Below are positions 1 to 5,844 of a stretch of DNA of 8,118 bases, one piece after another. A model generated the notes under the pieces. It searched no databases, had not been told where the DNA came from, and saw nothing but the letters and a program-made list of their open reading frames with translations. The position numbers and the translations under genes were made by a program. Source of the DNA: DATGXB01 sp035298905 (lineage in GTDB: Bacteria > Cyanobacteriota > Cyanobacteriia > Cyanobacteriales > Nostocaceae); assembly GCA_035298905.1 (NCBI GenBank), contig DATGXQ010000493.1, positions 1 to 8,118 on the forward strand. The letters are read 5' to 3'. The number at the start of each line of letters is the position of its first letter. The first letter of the stretch is position 1.

Positions 1-1242
1 TAAAGGAGGTTGACTTTGTTGAATAATTGATTGGGCTTGAACCTGAATGGCTGACAACCTTAAACCAGATTTTAGCTTTTCTTGGTCATTTTCCAAAGAA
101 TTAATAATTTCAATATCTTTTTGTATGATTTTATATAACCAATCAATTGCAGATAAATAATCTTGGCTGCTAATTCTATTTTGCAGTTGTTCAACTAACA
201 AATTAACATGATTATTATTAATAGCTAGTTGAGCTAATGTATCCCTATTTTTTGATATTAGCCAATTTATTCTATTAGCAATTTCACAAACTCGATCACA
301 TTGCTTAAATGAGTCAATTAGTGTGTTAAACTCTCGTTGAGCATCATTGATATATTCAAACCAATTTGGTAAATTTTCATTTAAAATAGTCAGCATAGGA
401 GAAGGTAAGATAATTAAATTATCTGTTAAATATTGACGCTGTAGGAGGCATTGTTTTAATATCTTGTATATATGAGGATTAGCTGTAAAATACCATTGTT
501 GTAATTGTTCTTTTGCTAAATTAATATACTCTAACTGGTTTATTAATTCATCAAGTTTATGTTTCTGGTTAATTTGCAAAATAGCGTTAGATTTAACTAT
601 ATTATTTAAGCCTTCTAATAGTTTCTCAACTTCTTGACGTTCAGCTTCTTGTAGCTCATAAGTAGCTTTTTTACTTTCATAAACGACCGCTAGATGTTCT
701 AGATATTCTTCTAATTTTGATTTTTGTGTAGGATAATTTATTTCAAATTCAACATAAGTTTTAAATCTATTGGGCTGGGTTAATAATGGAACAAGACCTT
801 GAACGAGTTTAATTTTTGGTATTAGCTGATTTTCACAATCTCTAGCTGTATCTTCTCGCCATCTATGAACCACATTACTTTCTGAATAAGGGTATTTTTC
901 TACGTCATCATTCCCAAAAATACCTTCTCTTAAAGGACGCAATAAAGGATGATGAGGTAATCGTTCTAAAGCATTATCTACAGCTAGATTTGCTTGAGAA
1001 GCTATTAAAACTTTACGTCCTCTCAAAGCCATTTGATAGCATATTTCTGTAATAACAGTTGTTTTTCCTGTACCGGGAGGACCCTGTAGTAAAACTAAGT
1101 CTTCAGCAGCTAAAACAGCTTCTACTGCTGCTTTTTGTCCTTCATTTGCACCCTTTAATAATAAGTCAGAAGGATTTAATAATATTTCTTTTTGTATTGG
1201 TCTTGCTTGAGTAGCATCAAAGAAAAATTTACCCAAATTAAT
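1..1242 (-). CDS. SF1 DNA2/NAM7-type helicase, ATPase part (frameshifted from its N-terminus, cut by window edge)
   Basis: This frame is open from 1242 to the window edge, about 414 codons, and continues beyond it. It carries a Q-motif-like stretch (LKGANEGQKAAV, about 1152-1117), a perfect Walker A motif GPPGTGKT (1083-1060) and a motif Ia-like stretch ASQANLAVDNALERL (1002-958). These mark an AAA_11/DNA2-NAM7 superfamily 1 helicase, an ATP-driven nucleic-acid translocase. After about 780 the protein becomes rich in Glu, Lys, Gln and Leu, as expected for the long coiled-coil insertion such proteins carry between motif Ia and Walker B. Walker B and the second RecA domain would lie off the window. 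There is no good start: a TAA stop lies at 1245-1243, the first possible start is a TTG at 1236, and the first ATG falls after Walker A. The frame is -1 relative to 1176-2273, and together the two make one protein. A role in DNA repair or phage defence cannot be told apart here. Confidence 0.85.
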   Translation of the reverse strand, partial: MNLGKFFFDATQARPIQKEILLNPSDLLLKGANEGQKAAVEAVLAAEDLVLLQGPPGTGKTTVITEICYQMALRGRKVLIASQANLAVDNALERLPHHPLLRPLREGIFGNDDVEKYPYSESNVVHRWREDTARDCENQLIPKIKLVQGLVPLLTQPNRFKTYVEFEINYPTQKSKLEEYLEHLAVVYESKKATYELQEAERQEVEKLLEGLNNIVKSNAILQINQKHKLDELINQLEYINLAKEQLQQWYFTANPHIYKILKQCLLQRQYLTDNLIILPSPMLTILNENLPNWFEYINDAQREFNTLIDSFKQCDRVCEIANRINWLISKNRDTLAQLAINNNHVNLLVEQLQNRISSQDYLSAIDWLYKIIQKDIEIINSLENDQEKLKSGLRLSAIQVQAQSIIQQSQPPL

Positions 1243-2273
1243 TTAATATTATGAGTATGAAATACTTCTTTTAATTCTGTTAAAGCTCTTTCTTTCCATT
1301 GAAGTTGGACAATACTACCAACATCTTTATATAACAAATATGCTTCTTTGGGTAGATTTATATTTTCTATTCTACTATTTCCAATTAGCTCCTCATCAAT
1401 CTCAATAGTAAGATATATGTTTTCGTTTTTATTGATGATTTTTTCTATTTTCCCGATATATATTCCCCTACTTATCATAGCAGAATTAATTTCTGTTACT
1501 AATTGAATATCTTCTCCTATGGCACTTAGAATGCGTTCTATTAATCCTTCTTTTTTCAGCATATTAGAAAGAAGATTTGAATGAATACCAAAGGCAAAAT
1601 TTTTATCTATTGTAAAATTTATAAATCGCTTTTCATTAGTAAAATTATGACTGATAAATCTGACACAAAATTGTTTTTTCTCTATTAACTTTTTTTCAAC
1701 TCTTAAAAAATCGCCCCATCGTCTAATTTGATTTTCTGTTGGTACATAATCTTTACAAAATGGTTGACTAGTAATTCTGTCAAATGCTTCTTTAGGAATC
1801 CCAATATTTCGATCAGTATCAGGTACTAGCTTAATATGAAAAGGAACAGAAAAAGCATCTTTTCGTCCTTCTTCAGCATCTACTAAAATAATTCTATATA
1901 TACCTAAACAGCCGCTATTGTTTTGATAAACAGTGACCCATAGCTGTAAAGTTTTTTGTTTATCTGATAGAGACAATTTATCAAATTGATTTAATCTATT
2001 TGCAAAATCAAAATAATTTTTATCAGATGCTAAAGTTAAAGTCCAAATTTCTCTTTGATTATTATGTTGATCAATGTTAAAACGACGGACATAAAAGAGA
2101 CAACTTTCTACTCCTACAAGAGTAAAAATTAAGTCTTTTGCTCGTTCATGTAATTGCCAACTTTCACTATAATTATTTAATGCTTCTTGTCCTTCTAATC
2201 TATGAATTAAGTTTTCACTAACTTGTCCTGTTAAAAAATAACCCCATGTTTGGGTTGCATAATTATTTGCCAT
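1176..2273 (-). CDS. N-terminal region of the same DNA2/NAM7-type helicase (frameshifted fragment)
   Basis: This 365-codon frame starts at ATG 2273 with an AGGG Shine-Dalgarno-like stretch 7 bases upstream. It has no Walker motifs, signal peptide or membrane helix. Its layout matches the N-terminal accessory part of large SF1 helicases: a tract with RRWGDFLRVEKKLIEK near residue 185, a small beta-rich stretch IGKIEKI...IYLTIEIDEEL near residues 273-296, and a linker ALTELKEVFHTHNI at about 331-344. After HNI the frame reads a tail (KLIWVNFSLML...) that looks out of frame. The -1 frame there reads NLGKFFFDATQARPI and then enters the ATPase domain. The two fragments are therefore most simply one gene with a disrupted frame, and the true protein would read HNI-NLGKFFFD. 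If the stop at 1176 is used, the product lacks all ATPase motifs and is unlikely to be active alone. A sequencing error cannot be excluded. Confidence 0.75.
   Translation of the reverse strand: MANNYATQTWGYFLTGQVSENLIHRLEGQEALNNYSESWQLHERAKDLIFTLVGVESCLFYVRRFNIDQHNNQREIWTLTLASDKNYFDFANRLNQFDKLSLSDKQKTLQLWVTVYQNNSGCLGIYRIILVDAEEGRKDAFSVPFHIKLVPDTDRNIGIPKEAFDRITSQPFCKDYVPTENQIRRWGDFLRVEKKLIEKKQFCVRFISHNFTNEKRFINFTIDKNFAFGIHSNLLSNMLKKEGLIERILSAIGEDIQLVTEINSAMISRGIYIGKIEKIINKNENIYLTIEIDEELIGNSRIENINLPKEAYLLYKDVGSIVQLQWKERALTELKEVFHTHNIKLIWVNFSLMLLKQDQYKKKYY
1238..1247 (-). repeat. 5-bp tandem duplication ATTAA-ATTAA at the helicase frameshift
   Basis: On the minus strand the bases read AAT-ATTAA-ATTAA-TTTGGG. 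Removing one ATTAA gives AAT ATT AAT TTG GGT, which joins HNI directly to NLG and puts the N-terminal and ATPase frames in phase. A 5-bp insertion produces exactly the observed frame offset. Replication slippage is the likely cause. Confidence 0.65.
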
Positions 2274-2581
2274 TACCTTACCCTACTGACTTGATAATTT
2301 TACCCTTTCAGCAAAAATAGAATTGATATCCAAATTTTGCACCTAGCCCTAGCAATTAGAAGAGGCTTTCGGGAAGGTACATAAAGCAGGTTATAAATAT
2401 AACTTATTTATAGTAAGTGACGGAATGTGAACTATTTAAGCCTTTAAGAGCGAATTTGTACTGTTTACCTACAAGTTAAATTTGTTTGGTGTTATGTATA
2501 ACTATACCATTATATTAAAATGTGGGGAATGGGTTGATTGTTATAGATTATTAACCACCCAAAGCCCCAATTACCTATCTC
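2274..2581. other. Intergenic region between psb32 and the helicase gene
   Basis: No credible gene was found in these 308 bases. The left part must hold the promoter of the helicase gene. An AT-rich TAAAAT lies about 30 bases before its ATG, but no convincing -35 partner is seen. Two small AT-rich palindromes are present: GTTATA-AA-TATAAC (2390-2403) and GTTAT-GT-ATAAC (2491-2502). The right end carries the psb32 terminator hairpin. Confidence 0.6.
2512..2569 (-). terminator. Probable terminator of psb32
   Basis: The hairpin has two stem blocks, TGGGG (2523-2527) with CCCCA (2565-2569) and TGGGT (2530-2534) with ACCCA (2557-2561), separated by a small internal loop. Read on the minus strand it begins 12 bases after the psb32 stop and is followed by CATTTTAAT. 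The terminal loop is long (22 nt) and the T tract is short, so efficiency is uncertain. Confidence 0.5.
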
Positions 2582-3313
2582 CTATGACTCACTTGATGGT
2601 TGAATAGCTAGGTAAATGTAGTAAGTTGCCATAGGAATAACTGTGGCAGCAATTAACAAGCCTATTACCCAAACGGTAGCATTCCCTTGATCCGTTTCTT
2701 CTGCTTTCTTAAATGTGCCTTCAACTTGTACAGTTTCTGTAACTTGTGGGGGTCCAGGATCGGGTTTTCCAGAGAGAACAGCGACTAGGCGATCGCTTGC
2801 GTCCAAAAATGCCTGATTATATTTATTACCATTGCGTAAAGCTATACCTACGGTTTCTTCAGCTACACTTTTGGCGATCGCATCAGTTAATATTGATTTA
2901 ACTCCATCCCCAGTTATAATTGCTGTACCATTTGTCAATACATCAATCATCAACAAAGTTTGATTGGCTTGTGCTTCTGGAGTGGGAAACCATTTTGTAA
3001 ATAAAGCCTTAGTAAAACTTTCTGGTGTTTCTCCGTAATCAAGACGGCGAATTGTCACAATTCTTGCTTCTTTACCAGTTTGTTTAGCTAAATCCTGAAA
3101 AGCACTGCTAATCTTACCCTCATTAATGCGACTAATCACATCACCTTGGTCTAAAATCCAAGTGTCTGCTGTCAGGCTGGGTATTTGATAAACACCAGTA
3201 GCTAAAGCAGGTGTAGCAAACAACCCAGAAGCCATCATGACCATTACTAAGGGCAAAATCAAACGTGCCAGGTATTTTCGACTACTAAATAATTGCTTGA
3301 GTAGCTGTTTCAT
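2582..3313 (-). CDS. psb32: Psb32-type photosystem II repair protein (TPM domain)
   Basis: The 243-residue protein has an N-terminal signal peptide: a basic start, a hydrophobic core at 16-33 and an ATPALA-T cleavage site near residue 38. A TPM domain follows at about 50-180 (WILDQGDVISR, EARIVTIRRLDYG, QTLLMIDVLTNGTAIITGDGV), then a Pro-rich linker and one C-terminal transmembrane helix at about 213-236 with a short tail. This is the layout of cyanobacterial Psb32 and plant TLP18.3, thylakoid-lumen proteins tied to repair of photodamaged photosystem II. The start is set at ATG 3313 because GAGGA lies 8 bases upstream. A frame extension to TTG 3343 would add 10 residues before the signal peptide and lacks support. 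Two HIP1 octamers lie inside the gene. It looks monocistronic, with a terminator hairpin just downstream. Other TPM proteins share the fold, so the exact paralogue is less certain than the family. Confidence 0.85.
   Translation of the reverse strand: MKQLLKQLFSSRKYLARLILPLVMVMMASGLFATPALATGVYQIPSLTADTWILDQGDVISRINEGKISSAFQDLAKQTGKEARIVTIRRLDYGETPESFTKALFTKWFPTPEAQANQTLLMIDVLTNGTAIITGDGVKSILTDAIAKSVAEETVGIALRNGNKYNQAFLDASDRLVAVLSGKPDPGPPQVTETVQVEGTFKKAEETDQGNATVWVIGLLIAATVIPMATYYIYLAIQPSSES
2789..2796. repeat. HIP1 octamer GCGATCGC
   Basis: This is an exact GCGATCGC inside psb32. HIP1 is over-represented in most cyanobacterial chromosomes, which supports the lineage assignment. Confidence 0.9.
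2874..2881. repeat. HIP1 octamer GCGATCGC
   Basis: This is a second exact GCGATCGC inside psb32, 85 bases from the first. Confidence 0.9.
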
Positions 3314-3413
3314 TGGATGAATCCTCAGACATACTAACACCAAAAATACTACATAACAGAGGTCAAAATCATCTCATTTATGGTTATTTTTGTACTGTTA
3401 GCGTTTTTCGGAA

Positions 3414-3437
3414 GAGAGGTTACATAACATACCTCTC
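3414..3437. promoter_or_regulatory. Perfect dyad upstream of psb32, candidate operator or 5' leader hairpin
   Basis: GAGAGGT (3414-3420) and ACCTCTC (3431-3437) form a perfect 7-bp inverted repeat with a 10-nt spacer. It is centred about 112 bases before the psb32 ATG. It lies outside the nearby mobile element and no T tract follows it on the minus strand. It could be a regulator-binding site or a leader hairpin; nothing in the sequence decides which. Confidence 0.35.
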
Positions 3438-3496
3438 CATGATTTTAAATTTTCAGTCTGTACTGCTAATAATTGAAAACTGTTGTAAACTAGCAG

Positions 3497-3641
3497 GTAA
3501 GTATTCAGAATACAGAATCCAGAATTCAGCATTAAAGAGACTTTTACAGTCAAGCTGAATTATTCTCAAGAAATATTACTACTATCTATTCCTGATTGGA
3601 TCAGCATTCTGACTTCGGACTCCTGACTCCTGAATTCTTAC
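3497..3641 (-). mobile_element. MITE copy A (145 bp) with 8-bp target duplication
   Basis: The ends are GTAAGTATTCAG (3497-3508) and CTGAATTCTTAC (3630-3641), inverted repeats matching at 11 of 12 positions. The element is flanked by an exact 8-bp direct repeat, ACTAGCAG, at 3489-3496 and 3642-3649, so it is an insertion with a target-site duplication. It has no coding capacity. It is the reverse complement of copy B, with 3 substitutions in 140 aligned bases; copy A has CGAAG where B carries a 32-bp block. Both ends carry 7-nt iterations (CAGGAGT-like at one end, CAGAATC-like at the other). It lies between the psb32 upstream region and the 3' end of the 98-residue gene. Confidence 0.88.
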
Positions 3642-3675
3642 ACTAGCAGTTAGGATTAACTTGGTAACTGCTAGT
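3642..3675 (-). terminator. Strong hairpin after the 98-residue gene, probable terminator
   Basis: ACTAGCAGTTA (3642-3652) and TAACTGCTAGT (3665-3675) are perfect 11-bp inverted arms with a 12-nt loop, starting 18 bases after the stop at 3694. Eight bases of the outer arm are also the target duplication of MITE copy A. The element therefore inserted at the foot of the hairpin, and duplication left the stem intact. The original downstream sequence (TTTACAACAG then TTTT) now lies beyond the element, so the present T tract is poor. Confidence 0.55.
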
Positions 3676-3693
3676 CTTGATTTGCATAAAAAA

Positions 3694-3990
3694 TTAAGGT
3701 ATCAACCTATATTCTTCTACTTCTCCCTGAAACACGAACCAAGTTTGAATAGATTCACCCCCCTCTTGAGGTTTTAGTTTATCTTTGAAAGTTACCTTCC
3801 AATGATTACCACCATAATAGTTTGCACTTTTGGCATCTTGAGAACCGCGATCCACAGATGAAGCAAAATATAATTCACCTGCTCTCGCTACATAAGTTGG
3901 ATCAGATTTTTTCAAATCTTTATACTGTTGCCAACTTTGCTTAAAAACGGTAGTACCAATATTGTCTTTGATTTTGATAATGCTGGGCAT
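3694..3990 (-). CDS. Hypothetical 98-residue soluble protein
   Basis: I do not recognise a family for this protein. The gene is credible: ATG 3990 is preceded by AGGAG with an 8-base spacer, and a strong hairpin follows the stop. The product is Lys-, Tyr- and Gly-containing, has no cysteine, signal peptide or membrane segment, and looks like a small mixed alpha/beta soluble domain. The N-terminus is MPSIIKIKDNIGTTVFKQSW; the middle, GELYFASSVDRGSQDAKSANY, is followed by an aromatic beta-rich end (HWKVTFKDKL, TWFVFQGEVEEYRLIP). It stands alone between MITE copies A and C, with about 140 bases of its own upstream DNA after copy C. Both flanking insertions lie outside the reading frame, so the gene seems intact. 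No function can be proposed. Confidence 0.75.
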   Translation of the reverse strand: MPSIIKIKDNIGTTVFKQSWQQYKDLKKSDPTYVARAGELYFASSVDRGSQDAKSANYYGGNHWKVTFKDKLKPQEGGESIQTWFVFQGEVEEYRLIP

Positions 3991-4131
3991 GGATGCAACT
4001 CCTGGGAATAGAAGATATTATTGATTAAATTCAGTTATTTACTTATTCACTTTTAGCGCAACATACATAACTGGACAATATTATATCACAAAATTATCTA
4101 TTTTAAGAAGATACATGATTGTTTTAACATA

Positions 4132-4262
4132 ATAAGAATTCAGTAGTCAGAATTCAGGAGTCAGAATAGTTATCACACAAAGAATAGAAATTAGTAATAT
4201 TTGGCAAAAATCATTTAGCTTGATTCTCAAATTCTCTCTAATTATGGATTCTGAATACTTGC
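4132..4262 (+). mobile_element. MITE copy C (about 131 bp, diverged) with target duplication
   Basis: The ends are ATAAGAATTCAG (4132-4143) and CTGAATACTTGC (4251-4262), variants of the ends of copies A and B. GTTTTAACAT occurs exactly at 4121-4130 and 4263-4272, flanking the element. This 10-bp match probably contains an 8-bp duplication plus chance extension, so the left boundary is uncertain by 1-2 bases. The interior is clearly related to copy B (shared TAGTAATATTT, TAGCTTGA, GGATTCTGAATACTT) but much more diverged, and it lacks the GC-rich hairpin block. It has the same orientation as B. The right-hand duplication overlaps the stop codon of the deacetylase. Confidence 0.8.
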
Positions 4263-4265
4263 GTT

Positions 4266-5171
4266 TTAACATTTAGTTTTACTTTTATCACTAACTGATA
4301 ATTCTTGAATAATTTTAATCACTTCTTGGCTTTTTCGTTGGGAATAAACCATTAAACGGGGAATCTGATAACTATTTTTTAAACAACTGTAATTTAATGT
4401 TTCATCATTATATAAATAAGCCGATAAATAATATTTTTTTACATACTGTTCTACCAGTTTATTATAAGCTCCATAGGGATAAGCTAAATGAGCAGCAACT
4501 TTCTGGTCTGGATCTAAGTCTTGTAGACACTTTCTTAATTTTATTCTCGACAGGAGTAATTCAGAGAAGATTTTCTGTTGAGATAATTTTGTTAAATCTA
4601 AATGATTCTCTCCATGAGATTGAATATCAAAGAAATCTTTTTTAAAACCTGCTCTTAATTCTGGACAACTTAATTTAGTAGAAGCGATACTCTGCTCATT
4701 TGCTAAATGTCCAGGATTGATAAATAACACCACTTTGATTTTTTTATTATATTTCTTTTCCAGCTTAGATAAAACAGGTAACAGATTTGTATATACCGTT
4801 TTATAGCCATCGTCAAATGTTAGCATAATTGCTTTTTGTCCGCGATGTTGTGGTGGTATTGCTTTGGATTTAGTTAAAAAATAATCATATAAATCTTGAC
4901 TTGTTAAAAACCAATAATCATGGATAATTAAATACTCTAATAACTTTTCTAATTCTGCTTGCGGATAGTCTATATCTGCTTGTTGATCTGCCAAAATAGG
5001 ATTTTTAGCTTTAGTTATCCCATGAAAACCTAAAATGGGAATCTTAACTGGAGTTTCTCCCATTCTGAGATTTAAAAAAGGAAAACCCATAATTAAGGCT
5101 AGAAATAAACTCAAGGGTAAACGATTATTTATTTGATTCTTTATTAACTGATCATCAATTTTATCAGTCAT
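4266..5171 (-). CDS. Membrane-anchored polysaccharide deacetylase (NodB homology, CE4 type)
   Basis: The 301-residue protein has a short cytoplasmic start and one N-terminal hydrophobic segment (about 18-35, LPLSLFLALIMGFPFLNL) that would act as a signal anchor. The NodB/CE4 domain begins with IPILGFHGI (45-52). Motif 1 is TFDDG (118-122), supplying the catalytic base and metal-binding Asp. Motif 2 is SHGENH (185-190), with metal ligands His186 and His190. Motif 3 is YPYG (231-234), and a late IPR (270-272) resembles motif 5. The family removes N- or O-acetyl groups from peptidoglycan, chitin-like or exopolysaccharide chains, so a cell-surface role is likely; the substrate is unknown. Motif 3 reads AYPYG, without the usual preceding Arg. 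Start ATG 5171 has a weak AAAGG about 10 bases upstream. MITE copy B lies 82 bases upstream and copy C begins 3 bases past the stop codon. The catalytic residues suggest an active enzyme. Confidence 0.88.
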   Translation of the reverse strand: MTDKIDDQLIKNQINNRLPLSLFLALIMGFPFLNLRMGETPVKIPILGFHGITKAKNPILADQQADIDYPQAELEKLLEYLIIHDYWFLTSQDLYDYFLTKSKAIPPQHRGQKAIMLTFDDGYKTVYTNLLPVLSKLEKKYNKKIKVVLFINPGHLANEQSIASTKLSCPELRAGFKKDFFDIQSHGENHLDLTKLSQQKIFSELLLSRIKLRKCLQDLDPDQKVAAHLAYPYGAYNKLVEQYVKKYYLSAYLYNDETLNYSCLKNSYQIPRLMVYSQRKSQEVIKIIQELSVSDKSKTKC

Positions 5172-5253
5172 TATAGTAGTACCTTTGTTAAAGATAATTA
5201 GTCGGAATTAGCAGAAATCGCTATAAAACATTATTAATTCTCAATTATATCAT

Positions 5254-5425
5254 GTAAGAATTCAGGAGTCAGGAGTCAGGAGCGGAGCCTCCAGACGCTC
5301 CGCCTCCGGTCAGAATGCTGATCTAATCAGGAATAGATAGTAGTAATATTTCTTGAGAATAATTCAGCTTGAGTGTAAAAGTCTCTTTAATGCTGAATTC
5401 TGGATTCTGGATTCTGAATACTTAC
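5254..5425 (+). mobile_element. MITE copy B (172 bp) with 8-bp target duplication
   Basis: The ends are GTAAGAATTCAG (5254-5265) and CTGAATACTTAC (5414-5425), inverted with one mismatch. The exact 8-bp direct repeat TATATCAT flanks the element at 5246-5253 and 5426-5433. It is nearly identical to copy A in inverted orientation. The left end iterates CAGGAGT and the right end iterates CAGAATC on the opposite strand, possible transposase-binding sub-terminal repeats. It carries an extra GC-rich block (5278-5309). It has no coding capacity. It sits upstream of the deacetylase gene and could affect its promoter. Confidence 0.9.
5278..5309 (+). repeat. GC-rich hairpin block nested in MITE copy B
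   Basis: These 32 bases replace 5 bases (CGAAG) of copy A. They contain GCGGAG (5282-5287) and CTCCGC (5298-5303), a perfect 6-bp stem with a 10-nt loop, plus flanking GGA/TCC. The block is far richer in G and C than its surroundings. A diverged copy occurs at 6924-6949 outside any recognisable MITE, so the block seems to spread separately. Confidence 0.7.
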
Positions 5426-5460
5426 TATATCATTGCTCACATTATCCTAATATCAATGAT

Positions 5461-5478
5461 GTAATGACTGTTCATTAC
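5461..5478. repeat. Perfect 7-bp palindrome
   Basis: GTAATGA and TCATTAC are separated by CTGT. The palindrome is AT-rich, without a following T tract and without a close gene. It could be an operator-like or cruciform site, but no function is shown. Confidence 0.35.
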
Positions 5479-5680
5479 TCCAGCATTTCTTTGAGCGTTC
5501 CGCTTTGATTTTACCCCTACTCAGATTGATAGAAGAGGGCTAGACTGTTACATTGGCAAGTTGCACCGTACAGCCAGCCATAATGCTTATTGTGACTCAG
5601 TTTCTTAATGTTGAATTTTGTGGATGCGTAGCAACTTTACGCAGACTATTTTTGAGTACATGCCATTTTGGCGAATACCC

Positions 5681-5812
5681 TGCCTACGGCACGCTACGCG
5701 AACAGACAAGAAGTCTAGGGCTATACAAACAAAGCCTGCGGAGGCAGACTATATACAGTCCGCGCAGGCGGACTTCGCTTGTGTAGCGATTTCCCATCGC
5801 CTGGTGTTTTTT
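5681..5812. repeat. Cluster of Nostoc-type intergenic palindromic repeats
   Basis: The cluster opens with TGCCTACGGCACGCTACGCG (5681-5700). Two related hairpins follow: GCCT-GCGG-AGGC at about 5734-5745, and AGTCCGC-GCAG-GCGGACT (5757-5774, perfect 7-bp stem). The last is GCGAT-TTCCC-ATCGC (5786-5800) followed by T6 (5807-5812), which reads as a terminator-like hairpin on the plus strand. From memory, such modules are common between genes in Nostoc and Anabaena. The 3' end of the DUF6881-like gene is 32 bases to the right, so transcripts from it would run through the cluster. Confidence 0.6.
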
Positions 5813-5844
5813 CTTAGATATTTGGTATTTGTTTTAACTTTTAC

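Larger units (their letters stand above)
5434..5844. other. Gene-free region with clustered short palindromes
   Basis: No supported gene lies in these 411 bases; the open frames on the plus strand are made of repeat DNA and show no start signal. Perfect palindromes are GTAATGA-CTGT-TCATTAC (5461-5478) and TGCGTA-GCAACTT-TACGCA (5625-5643). The part from 5681 to 5812 is a cluster of Nostoc-type palindromic repeats. The deacetylase promoter would lie to the left of this region, inside or beyond MITE B. Confidence 0.6.

Noticed and set aside
1188..1194. Programmed -1 frameshift at C-AAA-AAG near the end of the helicase N-terminal frame
   Set aside because: The heptamer is not a perfect slippery site. 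The -1 frame already reads natural-looking helicase sequence (GKFFFDATQARPI) well before it, so the break lies further upstream at the ATTAA duplication.
3314..3343. Upstream TTG start for psb32
   Set aside because: It would place ten residues before a normal signal peptide, and the GAGGA site fits ATG 3313.
3313..3558. Plus-strand open frame of 81 codons
   Set aside because: It covers the psb32 upstream region and ends within MITE copy A. It has no start signal or recognisable domain.
4397..4645. Plus-strand open frame of 82 codons
   Set aside because: It is wholly antisense to the well-supported deacetylase gene.
3497..5425. Copies A and B as the ends of one composite transposon
   Set aside because: Each copy has its own different target duplication immediately at both its ends, so they inserted separately; no duplication flanks the pair as a unit.
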